Below, piece by piece: positions 1-11,394 of a stretch of DNA of 27,105 nt. Numbering within the stretch: position 1 is the stretch's first letter; each line of letters opens with the position of its first letter. The DNA is from Gracilaria domingensis (lineage: Eukaryota > Rhodophyta > Florideophyceae > Gracilariales > Gracilariaceae), in assembly GCA_022539475.1 (NCBI GenBank), contig VCMS01000395.1, positions 1 to 27,105 on the forward strand, in the 5' to 3' direction. The position numbers were made by a program, and so were the translations under genes. The notes below the pieces were generated by a model that searched no databases, was not told where the DNA came from, and saw only the letters and a program-made list of their open reading frames with translations.

Positions 1-21
1 CAAAAAATTTGGAGTAATGGC

Positions 22-105
22 AAAGAATGATTACCTGGAAGGCCTCCGTTGAGGTAATCATTTTTTCCATGACCCAAACTCTTGTTCGTCAGAGTTCAGG
101 GTCAT
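22..105. repeat. Two adjacent hairpins (inverted repeats)
   Basis: The first stem pairs 22-36 with 52-66: an 11-bp perfect core (AATGATTACCT with AGGTAATCATT), one G-T pair, then three more A-T pairs, around a 15-nt loop. The second pairs 69-82 with 91-105 (ATGACCC...AACTCT with AGAGTT...GGGTCAT) around an 8-nt loop with minor mismatch. They lie back to back, 2 nt apart. I see no gene attached to them. They could be the end of a mobile element or a transcript-end structure. Confidence 0.6.
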
Positions 106-240
106 TAGCATGATTCCTCTAGAAACCCAACCACCCAGCCACATCGTAACCATTCTCCCTTATCCCTTTCACCTCAAAAAACACGTTACACATAGGAAAC
201 GAAGTAAACCACCGCCTTCCGCCCCATCCCCATTCCACTT

Positions 241-325
241 CCAATCCAAAGATCTCGCACGCTATAACTCCATGAACCTATCGCGCTCATTCTCGCAAAC
301 AGCCCCCGCCGCGCAGTCACATATC
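241..325 (-). repeat. Direct repeat copy A (exon duplicate with stop)
   Basis: About 85 nt closely match 695-779 in the same orientation, 454 nt away. On the minus strand it encodes ENERDRFMEL, a TAG stop, then RARSLDW. Several differences from copy B are synonymous (GAT/GAC, TTA/CTG), which suggests the duplicate diverged while still coding before the CAG-to-TAG change. Confidence 0.7.
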
Positions 326-694
326 CCGTTAGCTAACTCTTCGCTCTTCGAAACATTCTCAAATGAACACTCATCTACTTACCATGTGTCCCCTACTTCA
401 CCAATACCCTCGACAACACGCATCAAACTGTCCAAAAGCCCTACGCATACGCATACAACATTATCCAGTTAGCATTCACATCAAAAGTCGAACAAAAAGC
501 TTCTAAACTTACCCATAGGCCCCCGCCCAAGACATTCACGCTAACCTGCTTCCAAATCCTCTCCGTGCGTCTCGCAAAATCACGTAACGTTCCGCAGTTA
601 GACTTCGCAAACACCATCAGCATCAAAAGGTCTCACTTACATTGAACCCATTCAGTACGCATCCCAAACATAAAAAACCTGAACTACTCCGGTT

Positions 695-779
695 CCAATC
701 CAAAGATTCCGCATGCTGCAGCTTCATGAACCTGTCGCGCTCATTCTCGCACACAGCCGCCGCCGCGCAAAAACACTGG
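695..779 (-). repeat. Direct repeat copy B (open exon)
   Basis: This is the partner of the copy at 241-325. It is open on the minus strand through ENERDRFMKLQHAESLDW and is preceded by a convincing 51-nt intron (827 to 777). Confidence 0.7.
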
Positions 780-1060
780 TCAGAGTCGCGCATATTCGCC
801 ATATCAAACATTTACGCCTCGACTTACCTGTTTCGCACGTTTCACATCCCAGGACAGGACTCTGAGAGGCAACGCCACTGAAGCTCACAGAAGAAGAACT
901 TCAATCGCAGCCACACTGTACGTCAATCATCGCCGGCCGCGTAATGCGCCGTCCGCGAAAATTTTTGAAAGTTGTGTTCAGAAAAGTTCGAAATCCTCCC
1001 CACACTGAAACATGCAGGAAAGGTACGTAAACGATCACGTGCACGGTGGAGTTGGTGGCG

Positions 1061-1068
1061 TATAAACA
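1061..1068 (+). promoter_or_regulatory. Candidate TATA box of transposase gene
   Basis: TATAAACA lies about 200 nt upstream of the proposed transposase ATG at 1267, with a CACGTG hexamer roughly 25 nt further upstream. Sequence match only. No transcription start is visible. Confidence 0.3.
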
Positions 1069-1266
1069 CACTTTATACTCTCCCCTGCAGGGTGCTCCAA
1101 GATTCTGCGCCGCACCATCACCACCGACCTCCCTCTGCAAGCAACTTCCCTCACTACTTTCATACCCTCTCACCCAGCCATGCACAACTGTTGTTTCCCC
1201 GCTGCTCATTCCATACACAGTCCCTCGCCTCTCTCGCCCAGCATCAGAAGCGATGCAGACACAGGA

Positions 1267-4200
1267 ATGACCCAAACCCGTTTCTCACCCCAACACCTCA
1301 TCGAGGATCCCACTTCCCTCCCCGAACCAAGCGCCGCAGACTCAACAACACCGAACCCCTTCCTTCCCCCCTCTAACCGCCCGTCCGATAACGTAGCACT
1401 CGCAGACGACGACCCTTATCTCCAGGAACAGCTTGCTCTCTCCCTACGCTCATCCGACGCAGCACAGATACTCAGCCCGCATCACCAACTCGCCTCCCAG
1501 TCCCCTTCCACAGGCTCAGGTAACGCCTTCTCCCCCTCTCCACCCTCACAGAAAGACCACATCCATAACCTCGTCACCTACATATCCTCCATCGCCACAA
1601 AACTCGGAAAGCGTTCTGCTGACGAGCTCATCAACATTCTCAAGCAATCCACCTTTCCCTCTTCCCTCTTCCAGACCTCCATCACTTCCGCTGCCGAATG
1701 TCTGAAACTGCACTCCAAAATCTTCGAAGAAACAGTCAGCTCCATTGGGTTCACCTCAACCATCATCCATGACAAAAACATAACTTCTCCGCCACCCTCT
1801 ACCTCAGGGACCCCGTTCAGGTTCTCCTACAACAACTTCGTCTCGCATCTCACAGCAACTACTTCTTTCATCCAGTCAAAAAGCTTCAAGAACAGGAACT
1901 ACCGCAATCGCACACCCTATGGCTTCGGAACTCGGCCGCCATGTCGTCCCGACTATCAAGAGGCCTATCATGCATTCTCCGGACCCCGACGTCATCTGGC
2001 ACGATCCCAGTATCACCGGCACAGACTCGTTCGTCGGCCTCGTTCAACTATATTCAGACAAGTCTTCCACCTCTTTGAAAAGTTCTTCTGTTACGTCGTA
2101 TCCTCTTCACATCATCCTCCTCAATTTCAATGACTCCTTCCGCAGAAAGTGCATCACGCAGAATTACACACTCGTCGGATACATACCCACATCCTTCACC
2201 TCCGACTCGTCCTCCACTGACACAGATTCCTTGGAAGTCGCTCCCTCAACCCCCAGCGTGACCCGCATTGTGCGCATGCAGCTCGTCCAGGAGTCCCTAG
2301 AAACCATCCTCAAACCTCTGTATCATATCGGTATGAAGGGTTTTCCCTTCCGCGACGCCAAAGGAGTCCTTCGTCAATGCCATCCAGTCATCTCCAACTA
2401 CAGCGCTGACATCCCCGAAGCCAAGGACATTCTCGCAGTACTTCATGGCACAAGCCAAGCAAACCCTGCCACCGGTGTCTCCTCCTCGTTCAAAACTCAA
2501 CCTCTACCAACCTACTCTCACAGAGCGAACCCTCTCACACACTTTGCAAACCAGAAAAAGACATGATGACCTACTTCTCGAGGCAGATTCTGCTCTCCTC
2601 TCCCATAGACCACGGGTTGCAAGGAACCTCAAAGAAGAAGCTGCAGAACTTCTCCACTCCACCTCTCTCTCTCCATACAAGTCCTTTCTGGAATCTTACC
2701 CTCTTCTCAACATCTCTTCACTGCTCACTCCTTATTCAATCTTCTCCTTCGAGCCCCTTCACAACTTTCACCTTGGCATCTCTAAACTCATCAAACTCGC
2801 CACAATCGAACGCCTGAAGTCCGATTCTCTACACACTTCCGTGGGCTTCAATGGATCCTCCAGGTCGTTTCGGTCCATCAGAACATCTATTCTTACTCAC
2901 GCCAACTCCATCCTAGCTGACATCGAACGCTCGTTTCCGGCTCCAGGGCTTCATATTGATTTCTCGACATCTGAAAAGGGTAAGTCTCTCAACGGCTTCT
3001 TCACCACTGACGGAATCAGAGGCATGCTAGAAGCAAAGGACTATCGCGCCCTCGACATGATCTTCCCCTTCATCGGTGCATTCTTCGACCGTTGCTGCGG
3101 TGAAGTATCTCCCGCCCCAATAACCACCATTTTCACCTCTTACGTCGATCTCGTCAATAACGTTCTTCACTACCACACTGCCCCAGAATGGACTGATGAT
3201 CGCTTACGCTCTTTGAGACTCTCATCAAAACTTCAAGACTCAAACTGTCTCAGTTTTGGGTCCATACCAGGCCTCCAACTTTCGTACTCTCAAATTCCAT
3301 CTCCTGGATCACATCATTCCAGACATCCGTCGATACGGAGGCCTCCATTTCGGTGATGCAGGTGTGTACGAGCACGCGCATCTCCTCTTCAAGAACCCTA
3401 CCGCCGTACCTCTCGCAGAAGATCAACTGCGCATAAGGAAACAGTGGACTCAATCCAAGAGTCGCAGGATTTCTTACACTCCATCTCGGTAAGGAAACAC
3501 TTCTCCATGTCTACCAACTCGGCCAGTCGTTTGCCGCAGCGGTGTCCCTCCATGGTTCGTGATGGTAGTTCATTCTCCCTCTTCGACATCATCACGGCCG
3601 ACAAGTATCTACGGTCCCATCCAAACGTCCCGTCATCTGCTCTCACAGATTTGTTCTCCAAAACTACATTGCAGTTCATGAACCAAATCTCTCGCGACGA
3701 CCTCTCTTCCTTCCGTACCCTAAGCTTAGAAACTCTTCAACCGTTGGACAACCCCCATGACATCAAAATCACCGTGTTAACTCGCTTACATTGTTTCTGG
3801 ATTCTGCCCCTCGCTGGATGACTACGATCGTCACTTTCAATGCATTAGACTGCGAGAGCCGGAGATCTCTTTGTGTGAACGTATTTTTGCAACCACTTCT
3901 TTGGCCTTCCAAGTCCCCAAAATTCTCTACCGTCCTGGTTAATGGAACTTCTCCTCCGGTTGTGACTTCCCGACCGCATGGGTATGCAAAGTCTTTGCCC
4001 TGGTTCGCTTTAGCAGATGTAACCAAAGCAATTCCGATTCAGAATTTGCCTTTGTTCGCTTCTTCGAGGTAACGGAGCCGTTGGATAACATTGACGAATC
4101 CTTGAACTGCATTTCCCTCCGCTGGGCCACGGATGACGAGGAAGATCACACATTGCAAACCTCCAATTCTCTAAAACGGTCAACAACTGCATCTGTATCC

Positions 4201-4482
4201 CCATGGTTCGGTCTCGTCCCATTCTCTTCGATCAAAGGCTCGGTACACATCCTCCGACAAAACTCTCCCGCACGCCCCTTTTTCCCTCCATTGCACTGGA
4301 AGTTCCACCGATTCTACATTAACAGATTCTATCGCAATCCCGAGCTCGTTTACACTACCATCCAATCACCAAACTTTCGTAACGTAAACCATAATGCATT
4401 AGTGACGTTCTATCCATTCTCCTCATGTAATCCTTCTTGCACAGACCTTTCCCTCACATCCCTCTCTGCAGTTATGTCGTAG
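1267..4482 (+). pseudogene. Plavaka/Tnp2-like DDE transposase, frameshifted (CACTA superfamily)
   Basis: The coding sequence runs through all three frames. The start at 1267 (MTQTRFSPQH) opens a Ser/Pro-rich region, followed from 1919 by a segment with YPLHIILLNF, an NY-type TLVGYIP stretch and HPVISNYSADIPEAKD. The Asp at 2408-2410 fits the first catalytic acid. A one-base shift then leads to a CHRC zinc-knuckle-like motif at 2467-2478, which in this family usually reads CPRC. FEPLHNFHLGISK follows, with its Glu at 2751, then KFHLLDHIIPDIRRYGG and YEHAHLLFK, with its Glu at 3370, placed like the final catalytic acid. Downstream are ALVRF-type, DNIDESLNCISLRW and GLVPFSSIKGSVHIL stretches typical of the C-terminal part. 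At least five frame changes make it inactive as read. It converges with the minus-strand gene at 4423-6956, overlapping it by 60 bp. The family call rests on remembered motif order, not alignment. Confidence 0.6.
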
Positions 4483-6956
4483 AACATACGGTCTCCCCGA
4501 CTGCAGCATCCACATAGCAATCCAGTACAGCTCCGAGCTTCTCAGAGATCTCTCCCATAAACACATCTTCTCGGACAGCAAGGTACATTTTCCTTTTCGA
4601 CGGAATCCAGTAAACCACAGTGCCCACCGGTCATCATTTCCATGCCGCGCATCTTCAGCATTCGATGGGCCATTTCTGAACTCTGTTGGATAACTCTGCT
4701 GCATGCGGACCCTCACGGTCTTCAGTATACTCTCAAGTGCCAGTGGTAGATATTTCCCGAACAAGTTGGAGAACAACACTTGTCTCTTACCACCTCTCCC
4801 TCGTTCAGACTCTGTCGCGCGAACAACGGACGCTATCCAGGCATCAAGACGTGCCAGATGCATAATTGTTCCATCCACTGGATCCCTCTCTTCGGTATTC
4901 CTCGAACTTGTTTGTAAAACGTCGTAGCCCATGAACTCACGCAGCACCTCCAAGCTCAGGCTGTTCCGAAAAAGCAAGTCACATGGTTCATCTTCGGTTG
5001 CATGATATGGGTTAAAGCCCGAGAAACATATATCTTCTACCTTCTGAGTTCTCCACGACGACAGAATCTCACATCCATTTGCATCTTTGGGTAGGAGTTT
5101 TTCACGTACCTCTCTGGTTTGTATTTCATACTTGTTCTGCTCCCTTTCATCATTTTTTATCGGGGTCCTTACAAGCATGTCGTAACCTAGTCCCATCAAT
5201 AACTTCTCCTTCGCATGGCGTTTTCGAACACCTATTGCATCACTTAAAGCCTGTTTCAACCTTCTGCGCAAACAAATGTCGTGCGTTAACTGTTTCACAC
5301 AGTCATCTTCCATTTTCATTCCTCGGATAGATTCCCAACGTGGCTTCATTACCTCCGTCTCCACAATTTGCATCAACAAATGGTCGCCTCCACCACGTAC
5401 GGATGGCGTGTACGCCCTCATCTCCATGGCAAGATCCATTGGGCACCGTGGCACTATCTCCTTCCCATCAACAACCAGCACACTGTCGTCTTTCTCAGGT
5501 CCAACTGTCTCACTTCGGTTGCCCAGTTCCTTGCCGGTATACTCATCTCGAAGCATAGCTCTCTTGTCTCGTCTTTGGCGTATTGAAGTATGGAGTCATA
5601 GACGGTCTTCGCAACACCAACAAACTCGTCGTTCACGTCAATGTTGTACCGCTTCCTGCTCTTGTTACTGTCACGTTCGTTCCTTTTCCCTCCACGTCTG
5701 AGAGCCTCTCTCAAAGAGTGTATGAGAACCTCTTGTTCTCTGACCTTAACCTCCATTGCTCTATGTTCTTCTGAGCAAGTCGTACGCTCATTTTCAGACT
5801 TTGCTTGTCCTCTATTGTACGATACAGATCTCCCTTCAGTTTCCCGGTCTTTTCCAAAAGCTCGTATCGCGGAGTAAGGGATTCATCTTCATCTTCTTCC
5901 ATTGCACCATGCAGGGAAAAGCTCCGTGACAAAGCACCACGATCAACATCTTTATCGTTCCATACTTCTCTACGGGCGTTTGCTATGACAGGTTGCCGAT
6001 CGTTCCCCACCCGTCTATTCTCATTTCCATGGTTCGTCCTTCTTCTGACCTGATTGAACCTGTTTCTCTGTGACTCACCTGTGACTGGTGTCGGTTGTAT
6101 CTCGTCTTCGTCTTCGTCTTCCTTGTGTCTGGACCCAATATGAGGGACGGAATCATGCCTGCCTTCGATGGGAGCCATATGCGTTGCATTTCCGGCGTCC
6201 ACGTTATCGTTCGCCTCCACGTTATCCTTGTCCTCGACGTCACTTGGGATATCTACTGCGTCCGTGGACTCCCGCTCCTTTCTTCCACTGCCTTTCTTGG
6301 CACGAGAGACACCCTCATTCATTTTCTCGTTCCTCTTCACTTTTCTCGAATCATAACTGTTACGTTCTGTTCCGGGAGCGCTTCTGGGTATCTCCCTATC
6401 CCCAGGTTCGGCTCTAGGTTCGGCTCTCACGATGGCGCAATCCACGGTTTCCATCTCCGCATTGTCATCCGCAGTTCTCACCTTGTCGAAACAATCATCA
6501 ATACGAGGACCTTCTGTCCCTCCACTGCCTCTTGTCCTCCTTACATTCTGACGTACAGCCGTTCTTCTCTTATTTCCTTTCATCGCTTTGACATATACAT
6601 TTCCATCATCACTGACCCTTGGCTCTTCTATTGCAGCCATGTGGCGTGTAACAGGCCCACGCATTGCACTATCCTTGGCTTGAACGGTTTCACTTACTGT
6701 GCGTTCCGTAGTGCATGTGGAAGCTCCTGACCTCCTCCTCGGTTTTACTTCCGATACTGTAGATGAAGATTTTGGTTTGCGAAGTCCAGCACGAGGTGCT
6801 CAGCTTCGGCTACCTCTCCCATTAGTAGCACTACTTCGTGAGACGACCGCGCTCCTACGTTTGGCCACCCCAGTATCCCAGCGCTCCGGCGGTACCGATG
6901 CCTTTCGCGGTTTACCACCTGCATGCTCCGCACGTTGAGGGGCCATTCGAGATCCT
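4423..6956 (-). pseudogene. Unknown protein, possible accessory ORF of the transposon, frameshifted
   Basis: The proposed start is the ATG at 6956 (MAPQRAEHAGGKPRK), opening a basic disordered N-terminus that shifts frame near 6800. The next block, down to 5711, is low-complexity and highly charged, with an acidic EDEDEDE stretch and then a coiled-coil-like region (LLEKTGKLKGDLYRTIEDKQ). Another shift near 5745 leads to EVKVREQEVLIHSLREALRR and a VGVAKTVYDSILQYAKDE segment, and a third near 5560 leads to a folded-looking C-terminal region of about 375 residues. That region includes EYTGKELGNRSETV, MEMRAYTPSVRGGGD, KPRWESIRGMKMEDDC and NLFGKYLPLALESILKTV. I recognise no catalytic motif. It ends tail-to-tail with the transposase, which suggests both belong to one element. 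The function is unknown, and a DNA-binding or regulatory partner of the transposase is only an inference. Confidence 0.5.
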
Positions 6957-7410
6957 TCGGCCTTCGTGCGCGGTAGTATTACGGAACAGATATAGAAACG
7001 TGAACGATACTGAAGGTATATGATTGATAGTAATATGTGAGGGTCACGTACTCGGTGTGCAGGACTGATATGTGAAGGAGAGGGGAATTTAACCTCGTAC
7101 TGCATATATGGAGAGAAGCATTCTGCAGCATTTGTGGCGGATCGGCATTCAATTTTTGGACCTTTCCCGGGTCCATATTCCGGACTTGGTCCGATTTTCC
7201 CGGATGTTGCGCCCTGCATATAAAAGTCCGGCACTTTCAACGATCTTTCATACCACTATATGCATCAATATGTTACACAGTACAGCTTGAGTGTACATAT
7301 GAGTAGTATTTCTGCAATCATAGCACAAGTGTTCAATACAATTTACTTCAACAAAAAGCTTTTCTCACTACAATGAGCCCATACGAAGTTCAAGGACATT
7401 GTCTGAGAAC
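6957..7410. other. Intergenic, probable promoter/terminal region
   Basis: There is no convincing gene here. A plus-strand TATAAAAG stands at 7219-7226. Interleaved GGACC, CCCGGGTCC and GGAC...GTCC segments around 7157-7195 form short imperfect inverted repeats. An ATATATG lies near 7103. The stretch sits between two minus-strand genes, so it probably holds the promoter of the 4423-6956 gene and perhaps the end of the first transposon. I could not match it to the left flank as terminal inverted repeats. Confidence 0.35.
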
Positions 7411-8100
7411 CTAGGTTAACCTTTCCCAAGGATATGTGGGTCCATAGTCAACGTAAATTTAGTCGTGCTCCTTAATGTCCCTTGAGGCCGTGACTACGAG
7501 GAGTCTGTAGTTCTCCAAAAGCCCCAAAGTTGTAGCCTAATAATCTGTGGGCTGGCGAATGAATACATTGGTTTGCGTGCCATGTTAGAATCCATTTCTT
7601 CCAATTCCTTGTCCTCATCACCTTCACGATATGACGCGTCATTGATCTAGCCCGCTACACAGAAAGGAGCAGGAACTATCCAGCATGACCAGCGTTGACT
7701 TCAGTATCATAATGCGGGAGAGTGTTGTACATTTGCCCCTTCACCCTCACTTGCATGCAATACTTCCTGAACCGAGATGCAGTGGCCCCCAGCATTCCGT
7801 CTCCATACGTCAAATGTGTGGTATTGCGTCGGCTTAGATCATGATACACCAAGGTCCCATAAAAGTATCCAATAACCTCCCCTTCGGAAAACGCCCTAGT
7901 CGTAAATACTCCATTCCCACTTGCTGCATGTTTGATATTCGACTTCTTCACATAGAGCCATAGCGATGTCGCCTCGACAGAGAGTAAAGTGTGACTGTCC
8001 AACGTAGTCATCTTCCCTTGTAAGGCAAGTGGCCACTCATGGAACGGTTTCTCTTTGTACGTAGTGATAAGACCAGGTTCATTCCAATAAGTGGATTAGG
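7411..8100 (-). pseudogene. SET-domain protein fragment, frameshifted
   Basis: SET domains transfer methyl groups from S-adenosylmethionine to lysines, usually on histones. The minus-strand frame open from about 8097 includes KPFHEWPLAL and then KKSNIKHAASGNGVFTTRAF and SEGEVIGYFYGTLVY (about 7940-7840). This is the classic SET start, with GxGVF, GEVI and an aromatic-Gly pair. After a stop near 7678 the frame changes. WIVPAPFCVAG, a TAG at 7647-7649, and INDASYREGDEDKE occupy the place of the central Asn motif. A further shift gives VVTASRDIKEHD, a TAA at 7459-7461, and IYVDYGPTYPW, whose DYG matches the C-terminal SET motif. The canonical NHxCxPN reads INDA here, so this is a divergent SET type. 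Two stops and two shifts make it inactive as read. Upstream decayed sequence links it to the Ulp1-like gene. Confidence 0.65.
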
Positions 8101-8762
8101 TACGACGATATGGAATGGAAGATTGGTACGATGGAAATCCCTTGGTCGCATTCCTATAGTCCGAAGTCTTCGTTCCGTTCAGAAATTTGCATGCCACCCA
8201 CATAAAGACGCTTGAACTACCTTATTCGGTAACCGGTTTTGCGATCTTCAATCATTTGCGCCACACCTTTCGTTGGCGTAGATGCACAATAGCACTTGTG
8301 CTTGGCAGGAGAGAAACACTGCATATTGCTCACATCCAATGAAAACGCCGAGGCCTCAGATATCGCATACGTGCCAGCGTTCGCCACGCAGAACTCCCGG
8401 AATTAGGATCAACCACAGAACATGCCCGGATTCGAGAGCCTCGCTATCAGCCTCCACTCAGTAGCTGCCTCGACTTTTGTTTCTGAACGAGCCTCGCGGT
8501 GCGAATTCTTCTACCACTCTTCACCTCTCCATCGGAGATCTCCCCAGGACGTAAAGATTGGAACCTGGATCATGATAGAATAGTCCCAGATAGCGAGCGA
8601 GCTGAACGTATCTGATAGTTTCGATAAGCTTCACCATTACCTGTCTGTTCCGCGTACGCGGTTCCATTCCTCACGCCATGCACGGCGTACTCCGTCGCCC
8701 AAACAGCGATAAGTGTATTTACGCGCAGTGTCTTCAAAGGCGGTTCGAACGAAACAATGGTT
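8101..8762 (-). pseudogene. Decayed coding sequence linking Ulp1-like and SET segments
   Basis: The minus strand keeps stretches that look coding in changing frames: RRAWREEWNRVRGTDR and VKLIETIRYVQLARYLGLFY (about 8690-8590), then VVEEFAPRGSFRN, then AISEASAFSLDVSNMQCFSP ending near 8218. Stops at several points break them. A Cys-containing KHKCYCAS follows the last one. No domain is recognised. The near-continuous coding character suggests that the genes on either side were once a single long reading frame. Confidence 0.4.
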
Positions 8763-10586
8763 TCATGGGCGGCAATCCACTAGATGAATGCGGTTTCTTT
8801 CCGCTTGCGTCCGCCACGACTTGTTCTCTGCAAAATCTACTTCCCAGTCTCCAAATGGTCGATCTGCGACAAACGAAATGTCTCGTGGGCCGAAGCATGG
8901 ATGCCATGATGTCCGCAGTATTTGTCCTATCATCGTCAGCCCACATTCGTACGAGCTCGCTTGTCGCGGTGCCACTATGGCTGGGTCTGTGAGCACGAAC
9001 TTGAACTTGCATTCAAAATGTATCCGATGGGAGATAGCTACCAGGGCCATCCACCAGTTTCGTCAATATCCGACACAATGCATTGAGAATTGCTTCTCCA
9101 TGCTTCCTCGCACCACATCTAGAGCATTTAATGTGCGCGTGTCATCAAAGTCATGAGGTGGGAGAACCCCATCTGGAACGTTATCTTTCGCCCCAACAGA
9201 GGCACCAGGTGTATCACCTTCTTCATTGTCGCTATCGAAGATGACGATGACATCGGAGTTAACTGAGCTTTTCCCTGCGGCGTTCCTCTTGGAGGAGCTC
9301 GGAATCTGTATCGAGTCCTCAACCTTAACCGTGACGGTATTACTTCCTCCATCCTGCCCTGAAGGAGCGGCCCTAGGGATAAGTCGAGATGGTTGGAAGT
9401 TATGTACAGACATCGCTTGACGAATAGGAGACACGTACTCTTCGGAGAATACATTGAAACGGGGTGGTACTCGTGCGGGGCGGCCAGGTCTGAAGCTCTC
9501 CAACAAATTCCATCTTGACGTTGGGGACATTTTGTATAGGAAGCCATTCAACACAATCTTGCTGAAATCTGCCAAGAATTCCTTTGCCAACTCCCGTAAG
9601 TTGGCGACGATAGTATCCGGAAGAGTATGAACCCAAGAAACGGTGTCGTTCACATCCAACGTGGGGTCTCAGTTCTTCCCCCAACGTATGAAAGCTGACT
9701 CCGGACTGTACCCAACAGAGCGGGATTCAATGACATGGAACCCAAGCGACTTCTTTTCTACAAGCAGGTATGTCAGCAACATCTGCTCACCATCACCAAA
9801 GCCTAAGGTTGAGGCAAAGAAATCCCATCCCTTACAAATTGTTTGCACTGCATGTGCCATCCGTCTCCCGTGCGTCTCATTCGAAGCTATGTAGCCGTCG
9901 ACGAACTGCACAGCTCTATGGGTTCCCTTCCCGGTCCTTCCTCTCTTCGCCGCTGGGAGATTTCTCTCTGAAGTTATATGCTTCACGAAAGAGAGATAGA
10001 GTAACTGCTGAAAACGAGTGGGAGGCCCAATCCTGAACGTAGTTCTCTTCGTCTGCCTTACTGCCTGGACCATGTCGTTTGAAAAGGTCATTCCAGAAAG
10101 CCCGTTCTATGAACGAGTTACCGTTGTCGAAATCCTTTTCAAGACTCTAGGTAAACAAATCTCTCACGCGCGATCAGAATTCTCGTCGTCTAGATCAGTG
10201 ATACGCGTATATTTGTAGACCCTGCTCAGAAAACGCACGTCCAGACAGATCTTCGTGAGTTCTTTTGAGGAGTAGTTTTGGAAAGGACCCTTGACCGCAG
10301 TGGTGATGAACTCTCGTGCACATGCCAGGTGTTCACGGTTTGATACAGCGCATTCCACAACTTCCGTGTACCCAACTTCACGCGGATTACCAGTACCGCT
10401 TCTTGAAGCGGCATACGCATCTCGCAACTCAATGAACAACCCCCAACATTTCAAGAAACGCGTTGCCATGCTGGCTGAATCGAACGACGCGTTAGAGGAT
10501 GCGCTAGAGGATACCGTGCCGTGGTTCTCATCGGCCAGCACACTCTGCTTAACAGTCCGAGGAGCGTCATTTCCGGTGGAGGCCAT
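8763..10586 (-). pseudogene. Ulp1-like (C48) cysteine protease gene, frameshifted and with a stop
   Basis: Ulp1 proteases mature SUMO or remove it from proteins. The likely start is the ATG at 10586 (MASTGNDAPRTVKQS). The N-terminal part is unrecognised. It changes frame near 10160-10090, where DNGNSFIERAFWNDLFKRH is in a third frame. The block from 9659 carries a sumoylation-consensus VKVE (Lys codon 9326-9324) and a SUMO-interaction-like DVIVIFDSDNEE (about 9254-9219). After HCVGY an in-frame TGA at 9063-9065 interrupts the sequence, which resumes with RNWWMALVAIS. It then reaches APRQASSYECGLTMI, where Gln 8963-8961 and Cys 8945-8943 fit the Ulp1 oxyanion Gln and nucleophile. The catalytic His expected before Trp reads Asn, and the Asp-to-Cys spacing is short. 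The call is therefore tentative, and another papain-fold protease is possible. Confidence 0.45.
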
Positions 10587-10896
10587 GTAAGAACTGAGAA
10601 TCGGAAAGGACGCGAAGTAAACGAGTATTGTGAAACGGTAGAAGTTTCGGAGATGTTTAAATGGGTGGGAAGCGTCGGAAACGTCGGGAAGCGTTGGAAA
10701 CAATGGTGGAGAGCGCGGTTGCGACGGACTACCGAGAACTGAGCGGGTAATGAAATAGAGAGACGAGAGTGGGATCTAAACACATCAAACCGGTGGGGCA
10801 CCTCAGTATGTGCAGTGCATTATATGTCTAGTATGTAAAACCAACGTAGAAAACACTGGGTTCGTACATCTTTGAACATCGCCCGAGCGCCGTGTG

Positions 10897-10972
10897 GGAA
10901 CCGCGGTTCGCCGAGTTCATAGCCGAGATCAAAGCTATGATCTCGGCTACGAACTCGGCGAACCGCGGTTCC
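10897..10972. repeat. 76-bp near-perfect palindrome (left arm)
   Basis: It runs from GGAACCGCGGTTC to GAACCGCGGTTCC, centred on AGCT at 10933-10936, with about two mismatched pairs. It contains two smaller palindromes, AACCGCGGTT, one at each end. It could extrude as a cruciform. Confidence 0.85.
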
Positions 10973-11394
10973 GGCACGGCGCATCTGACGAAACGCCACG
11001 TGTATACCGCCGAAAGGACCCCCCCTGAGGACCGCCCTGGAGGACCCCTTGCTGGCGTTTATGTGGGCAGTGACGTCGAATAAACGGGGAGAGCGATGGA
11101 GACGCGGATGACACTTCGGACATATTGTGTAGCAAGCGTGGAAGACGGAGGGGAAGGGCTTGAGGAGGAGAGACGATGCGGTGGGAGCGGAGCAGCGCAC
11201 GGAGGGCGGCGGCCATCGACGGGGCGTCACTTATTCACTGCCCACATAAACGCCAGCAACACCACCAGGTAGTGGTGGTGTGGATGAGAACAGGTGCTTT
11301 GGTGCGCATTGTGTAGTAGAAGTGGTCTCCAGGGGGTCCTCAGGGAGGGTCCTTTCGGCGGTATCACGTGGCGTTTCGTCAGATGCGCCCTGCC

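Larger units (their letters stand above)
110..880 (-). pseudogene. Intron-containing gene fragment with duplicated exon, unknown function
   Basis: Read on the minus strand, this segment shows four GTAAGT splice donors, with the intron's first base at 827, 640, 512 and 382. CTAAC branch-like sites follow three of them after 39, 40 and 50 nt (at 601, 472 and 332). The first donor pairs with a CCAG acceptor at 777-780, giving a 51-nt intron. The exon after it encodes a peptide containing CENERDRFMKLQHAESLDW. A second copy of that exon near 241-325 reads almost the same but has TAG in place of the CAG glutamine codon. I could not join the later exons into one open frame, so the fragment is probably decayed or my acceptor choices are wrong. 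I do not recognise the family. The gene may continue to the left of the window. Confidence 0.4.

Noticed and set aside
876..7340. CACT-like ends (CACTG near 875 and CACTTGTG on the minus strand near 7333) as CACTA-type terminal repeats
   Set aside because: Only four or five bases agree, no longer inverted match was found, and no target-site duplication is visible.
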